NCBI GenBank assembly: GCA_022606425.2
Contig: JAHDVF020001303.1
Span: 1 to 64,000, forward strand
Reading direction: 5' to 3'
Length of the DNA: 64,000 nucleotides
Origin: Lepidostoma basale
Taxonomy: Eukaryota; Arthropoda; Insecta; Trichoptera; Lepidostomatidae
This document shows, in pieces, positions 30,600-41,184 of this stretch (its first letter is position 1; every line of letters begins with the position of its first letter). Below the pieces are notes generated by a model, which saw only the letters and a list, made by a program, of their open reading frames with translations, was not told where the DNA came from and did not search any database. Both the position numbers and the translations under genes were made by a program.

Positions 30600-30761
30600 A
30601 CATTTATACTTTGTTCTACTATACTTTCAAACCGATAGTTTTTTAAGCGGTCACATTTAGATTTTTAAGATTTAAAACACGTCTTAATGCGCCCTTGAGG
30701 TGATTACATCACAAAAACGGCGCTTTAAAAGTTAGCATATTATTATTATTATTATTATTAT
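29301..30761 (+). mobile_element. L2/CR1-like LINE, 5'-truncated, inserted in RTE
   Basis: 1461 bp: RT-coding part, a ~160-bp 3' UTR ending gaggtgattacatcacaaaa, acggcgctttaaaagttagc, and an (ATT)n tail. The 3' end is the GGCGCT(A/T)TA type seen in L2-like LINEs. Target duplication is at most 2-3 bp, usual for this group. Solo tails occur at 24409 and 59880. Confidence 0.85.
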
Positions 30762-30860
30762 ATGTCCAAACCATCTGAGGGGTCCTTTTTTAATTTTACC
30801 TATGATGCAATCATCTGCCTTACATTTCTTCCTTATTTCGTCGTTCGGTATTTTATCATA

Positions 30861-31534
30861 ACAATATAACATAATATAACAAGTAGTTTATTGTAATTTC
30901 TCCTTTCTTGTAAAACCAAAGGTACCGCAATCGCTCATCTAGTCGAAAATATATAACAAACAATTGTAACAGTCTTAATTTCTCGCTATTCAAAGATGAA
31001 ACGTTAAAAGAAGCTCGTAAGCCATTATTGCAGATCTGAAAAGGGTTTTACATCCGTTTACATTACGTTTATCTTACCTTGTCTAATAATTATTTAAATA
31101 TTAGTCTAAACATAATGTTATTGTTCATAGACGAGCACGTTGCATATAATGATTTTGTTATTCTTAACATCTTTACTAACACGACATTGTTCTATGAATA
31201 GATCGGAAAATAAATAATTTCGCAATGCGTGAATACTAATGATCGATATAGGGAAAATCGACCTAACAAGAACTGATACCTTTTCCGCATTTGCTTCCGT
31301 TTGATATACGTTTGAAAATTACAGTAATTAATTACTAAGCGCTTGTTTCATCCTTTGTTCAAGCTTAAGGTTTACTCCCGGCAATATAGTGAACAACGTT
31401 AATTTGTTTATGTGCAAAGCGTCTTTGAAACGAACGATATTTTTCGATAGACAAAGTAAGAAAATGCATTAGTCAGCCAAGTTCTATAAAAAAATTAAAG
31501 TTTTTACCGTTGTATATATTATAAATTTAAAAAG
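30861..31534. other. Unassigned AT-rich stretch
   Basis: No feature recognised. Confidence 0.3.
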
Positions 31535-31630
31535 GACATGACGCGGGATTTGAACCGGAGACTCTGCCGGTCAGCGGAATAGAGAAGGAAGATTAGTTTT
31601 CTGCTTAGCCACATAAATGTTGAAGCCAGT
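31535..31630 (-). repeat. tRNA-like sequence, SINE head or tRNA pseudogene
   Basis: Minus: tgtggctaagcagaaaac (A-box-like), then ccggttcaaatcccgcgtca (B-box-like) about 50 bp on. No convincing acceptor stem. Confidence 0.35.
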
Positions 31631-31987
31631 AGTGAAGATTCTAATATAATATATTTATAATCAATGGTGGAAACTTTGAAGTCTTTTTTCTAAAAAATTG
31701 GCTGGTTATTGCGCTTTCTTACTTTGACTATGGATCACTCTTATTAGGGGGTACTACCATCCTGTAAAATCCCACCCCGAAGTCATTTTCATATGTCGTG
31801 CCCTCCCCTTGTCAGACAACATCATCCAAACGAGGAGGTCCATGAAAATATAATACATTTGCTAAGGGGAGCATACCCTTCAGACGCCCGAAAATGAGTA
31901 ATTTTTTTAAAGGTTATAAAATAAACATATCATTTTGAAATTTTTACATTATTTTATCACAACTCTGAAGTACAGGAAAACATTTGT
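31631..31987. other. Unassigned stretch
   Basis: Nothing recognised. Confidence 0.3.
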
Positions 31988-32045
31988 TCTCAAACCAAAT
32001 CAAATTAGTTTACTTTCTCAAAAGATATTACAAACAACAATTATA
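31988..32045 (-). mobile_element. CR1-like LINE tail scrap
   Basis: aaccaaatcaaattagttta, ctttctcaaaagatattaca: reverse of the gtaatgtcttttgag...gatttgatttg tail. Confidence 0.55.
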
Positions 32046-32104
32046 GTTTAAGACATAATTGAAAACAGGTAAAATATAATAAATATATAATACCAGAAAC
32101 GCAC

Positions 32105-32335
32105 GAGAGATGGTATGATATATTGTAGATGTGGATGTGAATGGATCGCGGAGTCGAAAGAGACCGAAGAAAACACGGCATTACCAAATTAATCAAATAT
32201 TAAAGGTCGGCCATGTTACAAGTCAGAAGAATCGACATAACTCGCATCTAGAAAGGTTTGTCAGGATAGAGTAGTGTGGCGTTACATTTTCTGCCTACCC
32301 TTTTGGGGAAACTGCGTGATGGTTTGTTGTTGTTA
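32105..32335 (+). mobile_element. RTE-type LINE 3' end
   Basis: aagaccgaagaaaacacggc, ggtcggccatgttacaagtc, then ctgcctacccttttggggaa and gtgatggtttgttgttgtt. Confidence 0.75.
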
Positions 32336-32430
32336 AATGTTTATTTATTGTTTCTTGAACAATTCTGTAAAACTCCATAATGAATAATTAATATGAATGA
32401 AAACGTCTGTCTGTTTTTTAAGCTATTTGT
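32336..32430 (-). repeat. HHL1 outer arm
   Basis: ttattgtttcttgaacaatt, ctgtaaaactccataatgaa, aatgaaaacgtctgtc: reverse tail of HHL1; core missing. Confidence 0.65.
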
Positions 32431-32995
32431 ATTTTTCCTGCATTATTGCTGTCATTGCCATCAAATAAAATAAATCATCAAGTAAACAAACGTTTTAATT
32501 CCTACTATTTTTTATGTTTTTATTTTTATTTCATATCTCATTATCGGAACAGTTTATCGTATTAATAATAGCGTTATTTATTGCGATCAAAGTTGAACAT
32601 CAGTCTTGTTATTAGACCAATGTCTGCATCCGAATACGTGTTATGTCAATACCGATTGCAATAAAATCTAAACAGAACTGGATTCTATTTTGTGGGACCG
32701 CGACCCGCCGCCACGCGCTTCTGGTGTTGCGCACTGTGACTTGACCCCCGAGCATACTGAACCCTAACATTATCTATTCATTACTTAATCACTACGCATT
32801 ATAGAGCAGTGATTTTAAATGTTTTGATGTTACAGATAATTGTAGTTGATACATTTAAGGAGTTATCATTGTGGAATTTCTTATTGACGTATTTTTTTAT
32901 GAATTAACCACCCTACGTATTTGAACGTACGTGATACGTTCACTGTGACTACCATTCTGCGCTATCCCGTATCACGTACGCGCTTGAGAAAAGGT
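32431..32995. other. Unassigned stretch
   Basis: A GC-richer island at 32695-32765 has no frame or motif recognised. Confidence 0.3.
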
Positions 32996-33003
32996 AATGT
33001 ACC

Positions 33004-33252
33004 CAGTGGCGGTACTCCCATAGAAGCCCAGAAGCCCGGCTTGCGTAAGAAATTTTGAATCAAAACCCCAAAATCTAAGTTATCGTGCCCCCGCATAAAC
33101 CAACAACCCACCAAATCACCTTCCAACAATGGTGCCATCAGACGTAAAAGAAATAGCCACAAGAGTTGAACCTCTGTAAGTCAGAAGAGGTTTTGATTCA
33201 AAATTTCTTAGGCAAGCCGCGCTTCTGGGCTTCTATGGGAGTACCGCCACTG
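33004..33252. mobile_element. hAT MITE, perfect 8-bp TSD
   Basis: cagtggcggtactcccatag, aagcccagaagc... is mirrored on the right along about 60 bp. Flanks aatgtacc at 32996-33003 and 33253-33260 are identical. A Jockey 3' piece (33088-33190) occupies the centre. Confidence 0.9.
33088..33190 (+). mobile_element. Jockey-type 3' end inside the hAT MITE
   Basis: cgcataaaccaacaacccac, caaatcaccttccaacaatg, gaacctctgtaagtcagaag: matches 18240-18345. Confidence 0.75.
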
Positions 33253-33489
33253 AATGTACCTAAAATGTACAAACCGTTAGGGATACGCGCGTGTGCCAAC
33301 AACACTCGAGTACAAGTCTTTATAAATATGATAGTTTTACAAGGGGCAGGCGAAGTGTGCGGCCGAGTATTTGACGTTTCGTGACTAAAAAAAATAAAAT
33401 TAATATGCAATTAAATTTCATTAATAAAAAACCTGCTTTTTTTGCACGTTTCTCGGAAAATAACCCAAAGGTAGGGCGGTTAAAGCGCT

Positions 33490-33870
33490 GTTTCTTACAC
33501 TTCTGAGTTTATTTTTCTTGATTTATTTCATTGGTTTTACACCTTCATCATTTCTTCTTCTTCTTCTCCTTCTCCGGCGCTACAATCCTTTGTGGGTCTT
33601 AGCCTCCTCCATGAAATGTCTCCATCCCGTCCTGTCTCTGGCCGCCACCTCCTAGTCTTGCTGCTCCAGGACCCGACAGTCTGCCACTTCACCATCCAAC
33701 CATCGCAGTCTCGGCCTGCCGACGCTTCTTCGCCCAACTGGATTGTCATACAACACTATTTTGGGGAGCTCCAAATCTCTCATGCGGTGCAAGTGCCCTA
33801 GCCAGCGTAGTCTGTTAATCTTCATAAACTGGACTTACACCTTCATCATCGGAATAAAAAAAACTCGTGA
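33490..33870. repeat. HHL7-type arm, host of a LINE
   Basis: tctgagtttatttttcttga, ttggttttacaccttcatca[LINE]tcggaataaaaaaaactcg. The arm recalls 26700-26805. Confidence 0.5.
33552..33834 (-). pseudogene. LINE ORF2 C-terminus, 15-bp TSD
   Basis: Minus: RLRWLGHLHRMRDLELPKIV, LYDNPVGRRSVGRPRLRWLD, GEVADCRVLEQQD, RDRTGWRHFMEEAKTHKGL, then a (GAA)n tail. Flanked by ttacaccttcatcat at 33537-33551 and 33835-33849. A recent, 5'-truncated insertion; one stop. Confidence 0.85.
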
Positions 33871-33914
33871 TTATTGTTTAATAAAGTGGTGTAGTAAAAA
33901 AAACATTAAAAATA

Positions 33915-34280
33915 TTAATCAACAAATAAACCAACACCCTGTTCACCTGAAAGGGTAAGCAGATATAATAGACCGTCACACTAATGTCAATTCTTTCGAC
34001 TTCTAACATGGTTACATTGGTTATTTCATGTTTTCCTCGGTCTTCTCCGGTTCTTTACTTCATGTATTCCATATGTCCAAATTAACGCAATGGTCTTTTC
34101 TTTGATCATAATACTTTTTACCGCTCTACATTATCATTTGAAATTGTATCATACATCGTTTTACCACAATTTACGTTTAAAGGATCTCAAATCTATCGCA
34201 TTTATTTTGCTCTTATTCGTCTTCTACCAGTTCCATGTTACGCTTCTATACATAAGGGTTGAAATCAAAACTACTCTGTG
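33915..34280 (-). mobile_element. RTE-type LINE 3' part
   Basis: Antisense from aacaaataaaccaacaccct to ccatgttacgcttctatac (the MEAWNW codon region). Heavily shifted; covers ~365 bp of the 3' end. Confidence 0.7.
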
Positions 34281-34354
34281 AACGGCTATTTTAAATTAAT
34301 TTTTTTTTTCGTATGAAGTATTAAATTTGTGATTTGGCTTTTTCAGTAAATGAA

Positions 34355-34412
34355 CACGCTTATATATTTGTTTGTAAACCACTAATTTTACTACCGACCG
34401 GTTTGCTCATAT
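34355..34412 (-). repeat. HHL2 remnant
   Basis: gtaaaccactaattttacta, ccgaccggtttgctca: tail plus CCGGTC; the stem II side is missing. Confidence 0.45.
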
Positions 34413-34782
34413 TTTTTTTAAGAATTACAGGGAAATAATGTGATAAGCACAAACTTGAAAAAAAATGTTTAGTATTTCAAACAGATTCAATGGAAATACT
34501 CGTATACTAGTAGATATATAATATTGTATTATTCTTGATATTGCTAACTGCGTCAGTCTAAAGATATTTATGAATTTATTAGAGCATATCTTGGCAATGG
34601 ATTTTTTAACATAATATTTCCATCATTCTTATTTTCATGACGTCACAAAACTTCAATATATATATATATAATGAATATATAAACTTTAATCTTTGCTCAG
34701 GACATAACAATCTGTTATTCTAATAATATTTATTTTTCAAATGTTTAAATTTGAAACACTGTTATTACGTATCACAATTTAT
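34413..34782. other. Unassigned AT-rich stretch
   Basis: (TA)n run at 34661-34677. 34745-34782 resembles an HHL8 tail (gaaacactgttattacgtat, cacaattt). Confidence 0.3.
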
Positions 34783-35320
34783 TTAACCCTTAAATGCATG
34801 ATTTTTCCAAATTCAAAAGTAAAAATATTTTTATACTAAAATTAGTTCGAAAATAACGGGAAAAATAATTTTAAAAAATATGTAAGTTTATTTGTGGATT
34901 TTATTCATATTTTATTCACTGCATGTTTTATTTACTTTTTGCAATCATTACAAAAAATATAAGTAAAAAAATAATAAACAATGGAGTAAATAAATAATAA
35001 AAATAATGAACTCACCTTTATGGAGTATATAAATTTATTTTATTTCGTTTTATATCCAGTAGCATCAATGAAAATAAATGTTGAAACTCTCAGAAATGTG
35101 ACACATCTGCACCCATTTTTTAATTTTTTTTTATTAAAATGTCATTTTCTTGCTTACAGAGAAATCTATAATACTCAAATAATTTAGAAACACGATGGCT
35201 CGTCGTATTGTTACACTTACGCAACACCATGCATTGGAGTTAATTTATTGCATGTATACAGAGTTATAAGCGCTTAAATAAATTATTGCAGATATACAAC
35301 AGAATGCATTTAAGGGTTAA
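34783..35320. mobile_element. piggyBac-like MITE
   Basis: ttaa-cccttaaatgcatga at the left; gaatgcatttaaggg-ttaa at the right. TTAA duplications with CCCTT-type ends are the piggyBac hallmark. 538 bp, AT-rich, no transposase. Inserted in an HHL8-like tail. Confidence 0.8.
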
Positions 35321-35400
35321 ATGAGTTTTAACTATTTCCAGTTAATGGGGTTTATCCCTTATTCTTTTTCAACAAAGTATTAGGCCACGTCAATTACATT

Positions 35401-35490
35401 AACACGTTCGCTGCGTCGAACACGGCTCCCGTGTCCATTCAAAAATTTTAGCCACGCGTCGGTCACAGGAACCGTGTTCATGTGGTGATT
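35401..35490. repeat. Second TTAA-type palindromic end
   Basis: ttaacacgttcgctgcgtcg, then gaacacggctcccgtgtcc (imperfect palindrome) and ggaaccgtgttcat. Same design as 21201 and 26446. Confidence 0.4.
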
Positions 35491-35777
35491 TCAGTCTTAG
35501 CAATCAAATATTACTACAGCATATCTACAGTTGTTGTTATTTAGAACTGAGATATAATGCAAAGTTTTGTGGTTTCGAAAGTTGATTTGATTTGAAGTTT
35601 TTTCTGCTATTGTCCTCAGCGACCGCATCTTCAGTATCCGCTCTGGTTTCAATGCTATACTCGTATATGCCTTACGCAGATTATTGTATTGACGTTGTGA
35701 ATAAATTATTTTTTAATAAATAACCGTCTACGTGTTTATTTAAAATAACGCAACTATAAATGTAAGTGTTAAATATG
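35491..35777. other. Unassigned stretch
   Basis: Nothing recognised. The right end of the piggyBac-like repeat was looked for and not found. Confidence 0.3.
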
Positions 35778-36087
35778 TGCCTTTCACATTGCCTTTCACG
35801 TGCCTTTCACATTGCATTAAATCTTAAATCTAATCTTCATAGATGGCGCTAGTGTGTAGATTGAAACTGACATGTGAAGTTTGGTGTTGCATATTAACAT
35901 ATATACAACTTCCAAAAATTTGTCAGACATGGTGGTCGTAAGAAGGGTGGAATGGGGAATGTTGTATTACATAAAGCGTGCGCTTAACCCAACCAATGAC
36001 AGGTCATAAGTCCTGTAAACACCTCGATCACCATATTCTGTTTCCAATTTGCATCTTCGTCTCTATTGAGATACAATTAATCCTTTT
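35778..36087 (-). repeat. Repeat X, copy 2
   Basis: Antisense copy: cctttcacattgcattaaat ... acaggtcataagtcctgtaa ... attgagatacaattaatcct. A short local triplication of cctttcac(attg/gtg) at 35780-35815. Confidence 0.8.
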
Positions 36088-36339
36088 AAAATATGTAAAT
36101 AAGTAAAAAATAATGCTTGCAGAGTTATCAAATTAGTTGAACACAAGTTGAATGAAACAAAAAAATTATCAATAATAATTATTTTATCGATTTATCAATA
36201 GAACCAAGATGTTTCCTATTTTAATTATCAAATTAAAGATCAATGTCAAATTTAACATTTTTAAAACAGTAAGAAAATGCCCGATCGTATTTTCTTTTAC
36301 ATTTGATTAGTTTTTCTTTAAAAAGTTATTTACAATATG

Positions 36340-36856
36340 ACAAACATTTGTAATTTTATAATAGTAAACACGATTGTTTCGTGGTTTTACTTGGATTTAA
36401 TTTAGATAGATTATATAAATTGTGACAAATTTGTTTCGCTTTACGATTGTTTGTTGCATTCTCAAACTAACTCAGTTTGAGAATGTCCTAGCAAGGCGAA
36501 ACAAATTTGTCACAATTTATATAATCTATATAAATTAAATCCAAGTAAAACCACTAACATCATCCACCGGGTGGCGACTCTAAAATGGCAATGGGCAGGT
36601 CACGTAGCCAGACAAAAAAACTGCTGACTTGGAGACCGTGGACGGTGGACCGTGGACGGACAGAGATGCAGGGCGACCGCAACTACGGTGGAAGGATGAT
36701 CTAAACAGACACGTCGGAATAACCTGGATGCAGTCTGCACAGGACAGAATGACATTGAAGCAAATGGAGAAGGCCTTTGTCCAGGAGTGGACGGGAATAG
36801 GCTGAGGAAGAAGAAGAAGAAGAAAACCACTAGACAATCGTGTTTACTATTATAAA
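36340..36856. repeat. HHL9 head-to-head dimer, host of a LINE
   Basis: Left arm aatagtaaacacgattgttt, cgtggttttacttgg ...; right arm from 36470. Core: TTGAGAA-T-G, CCT/AGG, GAAA, palindrome CAAATTTG, TC, then acaatttatataatct. C3 and G8 changed. The right arm is broken at aaaaccacta by a LINE. Confidence 0.8.
36557..36822 (+). pseudogene. LINE ORF2 C-terminus, 10-bp TSD
   Basis: catcatccaccgggtggcga, ctaaaatggcaatgggcagg (LKWQWAGHVAR), then shifted frames to gaggaagaagaagaagaag. Flanked by aaaaccacta at 36547-36556 and 36823-36832. Same family as 39880-40054, 61025-61455 and 62655-62850. Confidence 0.85.
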
Positions 36857-37569
36857 TGAATAATGGAGTTTTACAAAATTAATACCTTAACCATCAATAA
36901 CAATAACATTTGTCTTTTTCAACACATTTGAAAACACAATACTAGCGGAAATGTAGATTCAATTGCTTTTTTAATGAATTTAAAAATATTCATATTTTAA
37001 TCTTTTAAAATAGATCATTATTTGAATTCATAACACGGTATTAATTTCTCTGCGACTCCTTAGTCTTCATATTTTACTCCTTTCGTATCTCTCCTAGTCA
37101 CAACGATTGTCAAGTTAAAAAAATGACTACGTGTGTATATAAGGCAGGTAACATACCGCAAATGTTTCGAAACCAAGATTTATACCTCGTGACCTCATTA
37201 TTAGTGGGGATTACACTAGGCCACACACTTGAGCTAGTTACGGTAAAGTGGGTACCTACTTATTACACAATGCAGGCGAGCTGCATTTTATTTTTTTGAA
37301 TGCGCTTTCTGCATTTATCCGTTCATGTCAAAGTTAATCGGCGCACAGGTCGGAGTTCGAACGCGATTCATTTGAATTTATTTTTGTTTGTTTATTTACT
37401 GTTTTTTTTACTTCTTAGTGTGCCTTCTGATTCATTCAGTTTTCATTGACTATGTAAACATTGTATACATAAGTACTCATTATTTTTTAAAATTAGTTCC
37501 AGGTACTTTCCCAGTAGATACATTCCAATATTTTGGGGTTTTATCTCTCAATTTAGTTACATCATTTAC
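36857..37569. other. Unassigned stretch
   Basis: No feature recognised; T-rich hydrophobic frames only. Confidence 0.3.
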
Positions 37570-38290
37570 CTAACTAACTAACAAACCATCACGCGTCTCC
37601 CCGAAGGGGTAGGCAGAAAGAATGGACTGTTACACTTTTCTTTCCTGACATATTTCTCTCGCTTCCTCAACATTCATACATCATGTCATTCACGCGCGTC
37701 GTTTTCTCTAACTGCTTACATGACCGACATTCAATATTTTTTATTTATTTTTTTATTTACACAATCCAATAACTGTATGCAATTTTTATTTTTTAGCTAT
37801 TATATTGATTCTCGTGACAGTAGCCAATCTATCGCCATTTTATTGTCACGTGAATTCTACACCAGACCAAAGACAGTGTGGCAATCACACTGCCATCGCC
37901 GGGAATCGAACCCAGAACCTTCGGCATGGAAGTCAGAGCTCGTAACCACTCTGCCACGTTTTCCTCGGTTTGATTTATTTGATTGTGCCACGTTTTCCTC
38001 GGTCTTCCTCTATTTCTGGTTCCATTTATTCTTTCTTCATTCATTATTTTCATATGTCCAAACCATTTTAATGATCCTTTCAATATTTTGTTCATAACAC
38101 CATCATTCGCACCGCATTCAATTCTTATATTTTCATTCGACACTCTATCATACAGGGTATCACACATTCGTTTAAGAGATCTCATTTCTACTGCATTTAT
38201 TCTACTTTCATCCTTCTTTTGCCAGCTCCATGGTTCGCTTCCATACATAAGGGTCAGAGCAAATGATAGCGGATAATTTACCTTTATAAC
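37570..38290 (-). mobile_element. RTE-type LINE 3' part, split by a SINE
   Basis: Minus frame: LTLMYGSEPWSWQKKDESRI, NAVEMRSLKRMCDTLYDRVS, NENIRIECGANDGVMNKILK, GSLKWFGHMKIMNEERINGT, RNRGRPRKTWHNQINQTE. The SINE at 37738-37948 then intervenes. The last part reaches aactaactaacaaaccatc at 37570. Confidence 0.9.
37738..37948 (-). mobile_element. tRNA-head SINE, 3' variant a, reversed
   Basis: tatcgccattttattgtcac, ccatcgccgggaatcgaacc, gtaaccactctgccacg. Instead of aaggtcg, the head ends in gttttcctcgg, a second copy of flanking RTE sequence, joined at the shared tgccacg. Confidence 0.85.
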
Positions 38291-38447
38291 TATATTCCCC
38301 TCCATTAATTCGTATTTAAACAGCAACGGGTTTGATTTCTACCACATTTGATAATGACTTAGCAATGCGAAATTTCCGATTTTTTGGCGCTTGTGACGGC
38401 TGGAATTGTTCGAGTCGTATTGTGACACGTTTTTAACTACTGGATTA

Positions 38448-39043
38448 AGGTCCTTTTACACTGGACAGTCATCAGCCGATACCGACACATCGCACATCCT
38501 ATGAAAAACTGTCACGACACAAAAAATGCAGTAAAAACACATTTTAATATTTTTTTACCTTACATGAACTACTATGTTGTAATGATAATGAATAATAAGC
38601 GTATATTGTTATTATTGTATGTGAAATTAATCAATCTATTCGTGGATTACAAAATATATTAGATGACAGCAATATTTTTTTTTATTTTCATTGAAAACAA
38701 ACATTTTCTGTATTACGACAGTTTTTCAGAGGATGTGCGACATCATGATAAAAAAAATCTTGAATCTCACCAACTCGTTACCTCAAATGCTATAATAAAA
38801 TCGCTATCGGGGGTTGCCGAAGAAAGCAAGAAAGATGTTTTTGTTTTTCAGGATGTGTTTTTACTACCGTTCAAATTCGCCGTGGAGAAGGCGATTATCT
38901 CGGGTATTTAAATATAATATGAACGAAATCGGCATTAATTAAATGTAACAAGACACCATCAAAACAAACAAAACGATTATTTGTTCAACGCAAACGCGTG
39001 ACGTGTCGGTATCGGCTGATGACTGTCCAGTGTAAAAGGACCT
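38448..39043. mobile_element. Harbinger-like element, TTA TSD, 41-bp TIRs
   Basis: aggtccttttacactggaca, gtcatcagccgataccgaca(c) at both ends, flanked by TTA at 38445-38447 and 39044-39046. A 3-bp TTA duplication fits PIF/Harbinger. The 82-residue frame at 38663-38911 shows no DDE domain. Confidence 0.75.
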
Positions 39044-39260
39044 TTAGGATGTGAAATGAGTCTTCCGTAAAAAAACGTTTCTCAAGTTTCAGAAATGCAT
39101 TCGACTGTGCGTGTTAACTGCGGGATTCAATATGGGGTTTATATTATATTCGAAGAATGTTCTGGTAACAGAGGCAAACAGTTATTAATTTTTTTGTGAA
39201 TGTATACTTATACTTGTATACGAATACTGGATTTCACCCACCGTGGGTTATCAATTCATG

Positions 39261-39628
39261 ATTTAATTGTATCTCAATAGAGACGAAGATGCAAATTGGA
39301 AACTGAATATGGTTGATCAAGGTGTTTACAGGACTTATGACCTGTCATTGGTTGGGTTAAGCGCACGCTTTATGTAATTACAACATTCCCCATTCCACAT
39401 TTTTTTATGACCATGTCTGACAAATTTTTGGAAGTTTTATATATGTTAAAGTCCTATGCCAGATTTCACATGTCAGTTTCAATGTGCCATCTATGAAGAT
39501 TTTGATTACATATGTTAATATTTTTAAGATTACTCTATATATAATCTACATACTAACTCCATCTATGGAGATTTATGTTTATTAAGCATTAAGCAGAACA
39601 TCTTTTTAATTCAATGTGAAAGGCTACC
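39261..39628 (+). repeat. Repeat X, copy 3
   Basis: attgtatctcaatagagacg ... acaggacttatgacctgtca ... ttcaatgtgaaaggc. Carries ~60 extra bp near 39505-39565, an internal duplication of the atctatga-gatt block. Confidence 0.8.
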
Positions 39629-39879
39629 CCGCCATTAGCTTAAAATAATAATTACATTGATATTAGGCATTAGTGTAAGTTTGTACTAAGGTTAAGAGCA
39701 AAGCTGCCGGTACACCGATTCATAATATACACACGAATGTTAACAGAGATAAGATAATGTACTTAGGATTACAGCCGTGACACGAAATACCACTTCCTCG
39801 TAATACTTTATGTATCAGATATTAGCCGAGATGTGACTAATCTTGCCGCCTGAGATGCTTATTCATTATCCGTTTGGAA

Positions 39880-40054
39880 TTCAATTTCAATTTATTTATT
39901 TAAAACTTAGAAGATTGGACGGCAAAGAGAAGTGCAGGGCGACCGCAACTACGGTGGAGGGATGATCTGAACAGACGAGTCGGAATAACCTGGATGCAGT
40001 CTGCACAGGACAGAGTAACATGGAAGCGAATGGAGGAGGCCTTTGTCCAGGAGT
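39880..40054 (+). pseudogene. LINE ORF2 3' scrap
   Basis: gggcgaccgcaactacggtg, gagggatgatctgaacagac, ctggatgcagtctgcacagg, gaggcctttgtccagga: shares this block with 36660-36790. Joined directly to a SINE lacking its head. Confidence 0.75.
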
Positions 40055-40225
40055 CGCACTGTATTTGGTCTGGTGAAGAATTCATGTGACAATAAAATGG
40101 CGATAGATTAGCTACCTATTCACATGTCACAAGAATCACTATGATAGCTAAACTCTTTACATCGATTTGGCTCACGCTGTCATGATGAAAAGAGCGATTC
40201 AACAAAACAGTAATAGTAATAATTG
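40055..40225 (+). mobile_element. SINE variant b, head missing
   Basis: tcgcactgtatttggtctgg, acaataaaatggcgatagat, ctctttacatcgatttggct, gagcgattcaacaaaa. Begins just 3' of the B box. Confidence 0.8.
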
Positions 40226-40227
40226 TT

Positions 40228-40259
40228 CTGATAAAGCTTGGGTACAAGCGAAACTAGTT
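40228..40259 (+). ncRNA. Hammerhead-like core, HHL10
   Basis: CTGATAA (G8 changed to A), extra A, stem II GCTTG-GGTA-CAAGC (5 bp), GAAA, palindrome CTAG, TT. attgt upstream (40222) and acaat downstream (40265) could form stem I across a small loop. Single copy here. Confidence 0.4.
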
Positions 40260-40299
40260 AGATTACAATATAATTACCATTCCGTGGTTACAAAATAAT

Positions 40300-40530
40300 T
40301 ATTGTTTCTTGAACAATGATGTAAAACTCCATATTAAATAATTAACACGAATGAAAACGTCAGTTTTCTAGATGTTTTATTATATTTTATGGGACTGACA
40401 TGTTTCACCCTTCTAAGGCATTATCAAATGACATTTGATAATGCCTTAAAAGGGCGAAACATGTTATTCCCATAAAATATAATAAAACTTCTAGAAAACT
40501 GACGTTTTCATTCGTATTAATTAAATTACA
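40300..40530. repeat. HHL1 head-to-head dimer, near-perfect hairpin
   Basis: attaacacgaatgaaaacgt, cagttttctagatgttttat ... and its mirror; arms about 90 bp, meeting at tgacatttga near 40430. Right core TTGATAA-T-GCC...GGGCGAAA-CATG-TT. Confidence 0.85.
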
Positions 40531-40639
40531 AAGTGTTTGTTTTATTTCAAATACTTGTTAATTTAAAATATTTAACTATGACGTGGGTGCTTTTTATGAA
40601 AAAATAATAAATTTAAATGTCGGCTACGTGTACGAAATG

Positions 40640-40760
40640 ATATCATAAATGTTAAGTAGAGATAGAAGTATGTCAGAATAATACGGTTTAATTGTTCATC
40701 CTTAACTGCTTATCCTTTCGGAGAAACCGTGTGACGGAGAGTTAGTTAATCTTAATATTA
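40640..40760 (+). mobile_element. RTE-type LINE 3' terminus
   Basis: gatagaagtatgtcagaata, ctgcttatcctttcggagaa, accgtgtgacggagagttag. Strongly diverged. Confidence 0.55.
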
Positions 40761-41044
40761 AAGATTATAGTCGCCTTACATGGGCATAGTAAATTGACTC
40801 AACACATTTGATATTTTTTTCTTTAAAGCAAACGTGTCATAGATTATCAATGCGATTAAACTTTAAGAACATATACATTTTCCTTTAAAAATCGAAGTAT
40901 GTACAAATATTCAGTATTAAATACCATTTTTGTGAAGTGTTCACGGGAAAAAACTGTTTTATTGATAAGGATATTATTATTGTGAATTGTTACAATTCTA
41001 TACTATCAATCGGTACGTGTTTATGTACAGTAATTGAATCTTCT

Positions 41045-41165
41045 TCTTCTTTTTCTCCTTTTAAACTATAGGTCTGTTCCTATTGTTAGGCTAGAATCTC
41101 CATCTTTTTGGTGGTCTTTCAGGGAGATGGAAGCCAACGGGAATCTGATATATTACAACGTATGG
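41045..41165 (-). pseudogene. LINE ORF2 scrap
   Basis: ttggtggtctttcagggaga resembles the antisense GRRPxGRPPKRW codons (compare 3860-3880). Short. Confidence 0.4.
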
Positions 41166-41184
41166 GATTCGGAAATTAAATAAG

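Larger units (their letters stand above)
29040..30860 (-). mobile_element. RTE-type LINE 3' part, split by an L2-like LINE
   Basis: 29040-29300 runs antisense from aaactaactaactaccatcg to ctctcgtccatcgttcc. The antisense resumes at 30762 with atatgtccaaaccatctgag, as in intact copies where cgttcc is followed directly by atatgtcc. Confidence 0.8.

Noticed and set aside
38663..38911. 82-residue frame inside the Harbinger-like element as a transposase
   Set aside because: No DDE or HTH motif and too short.
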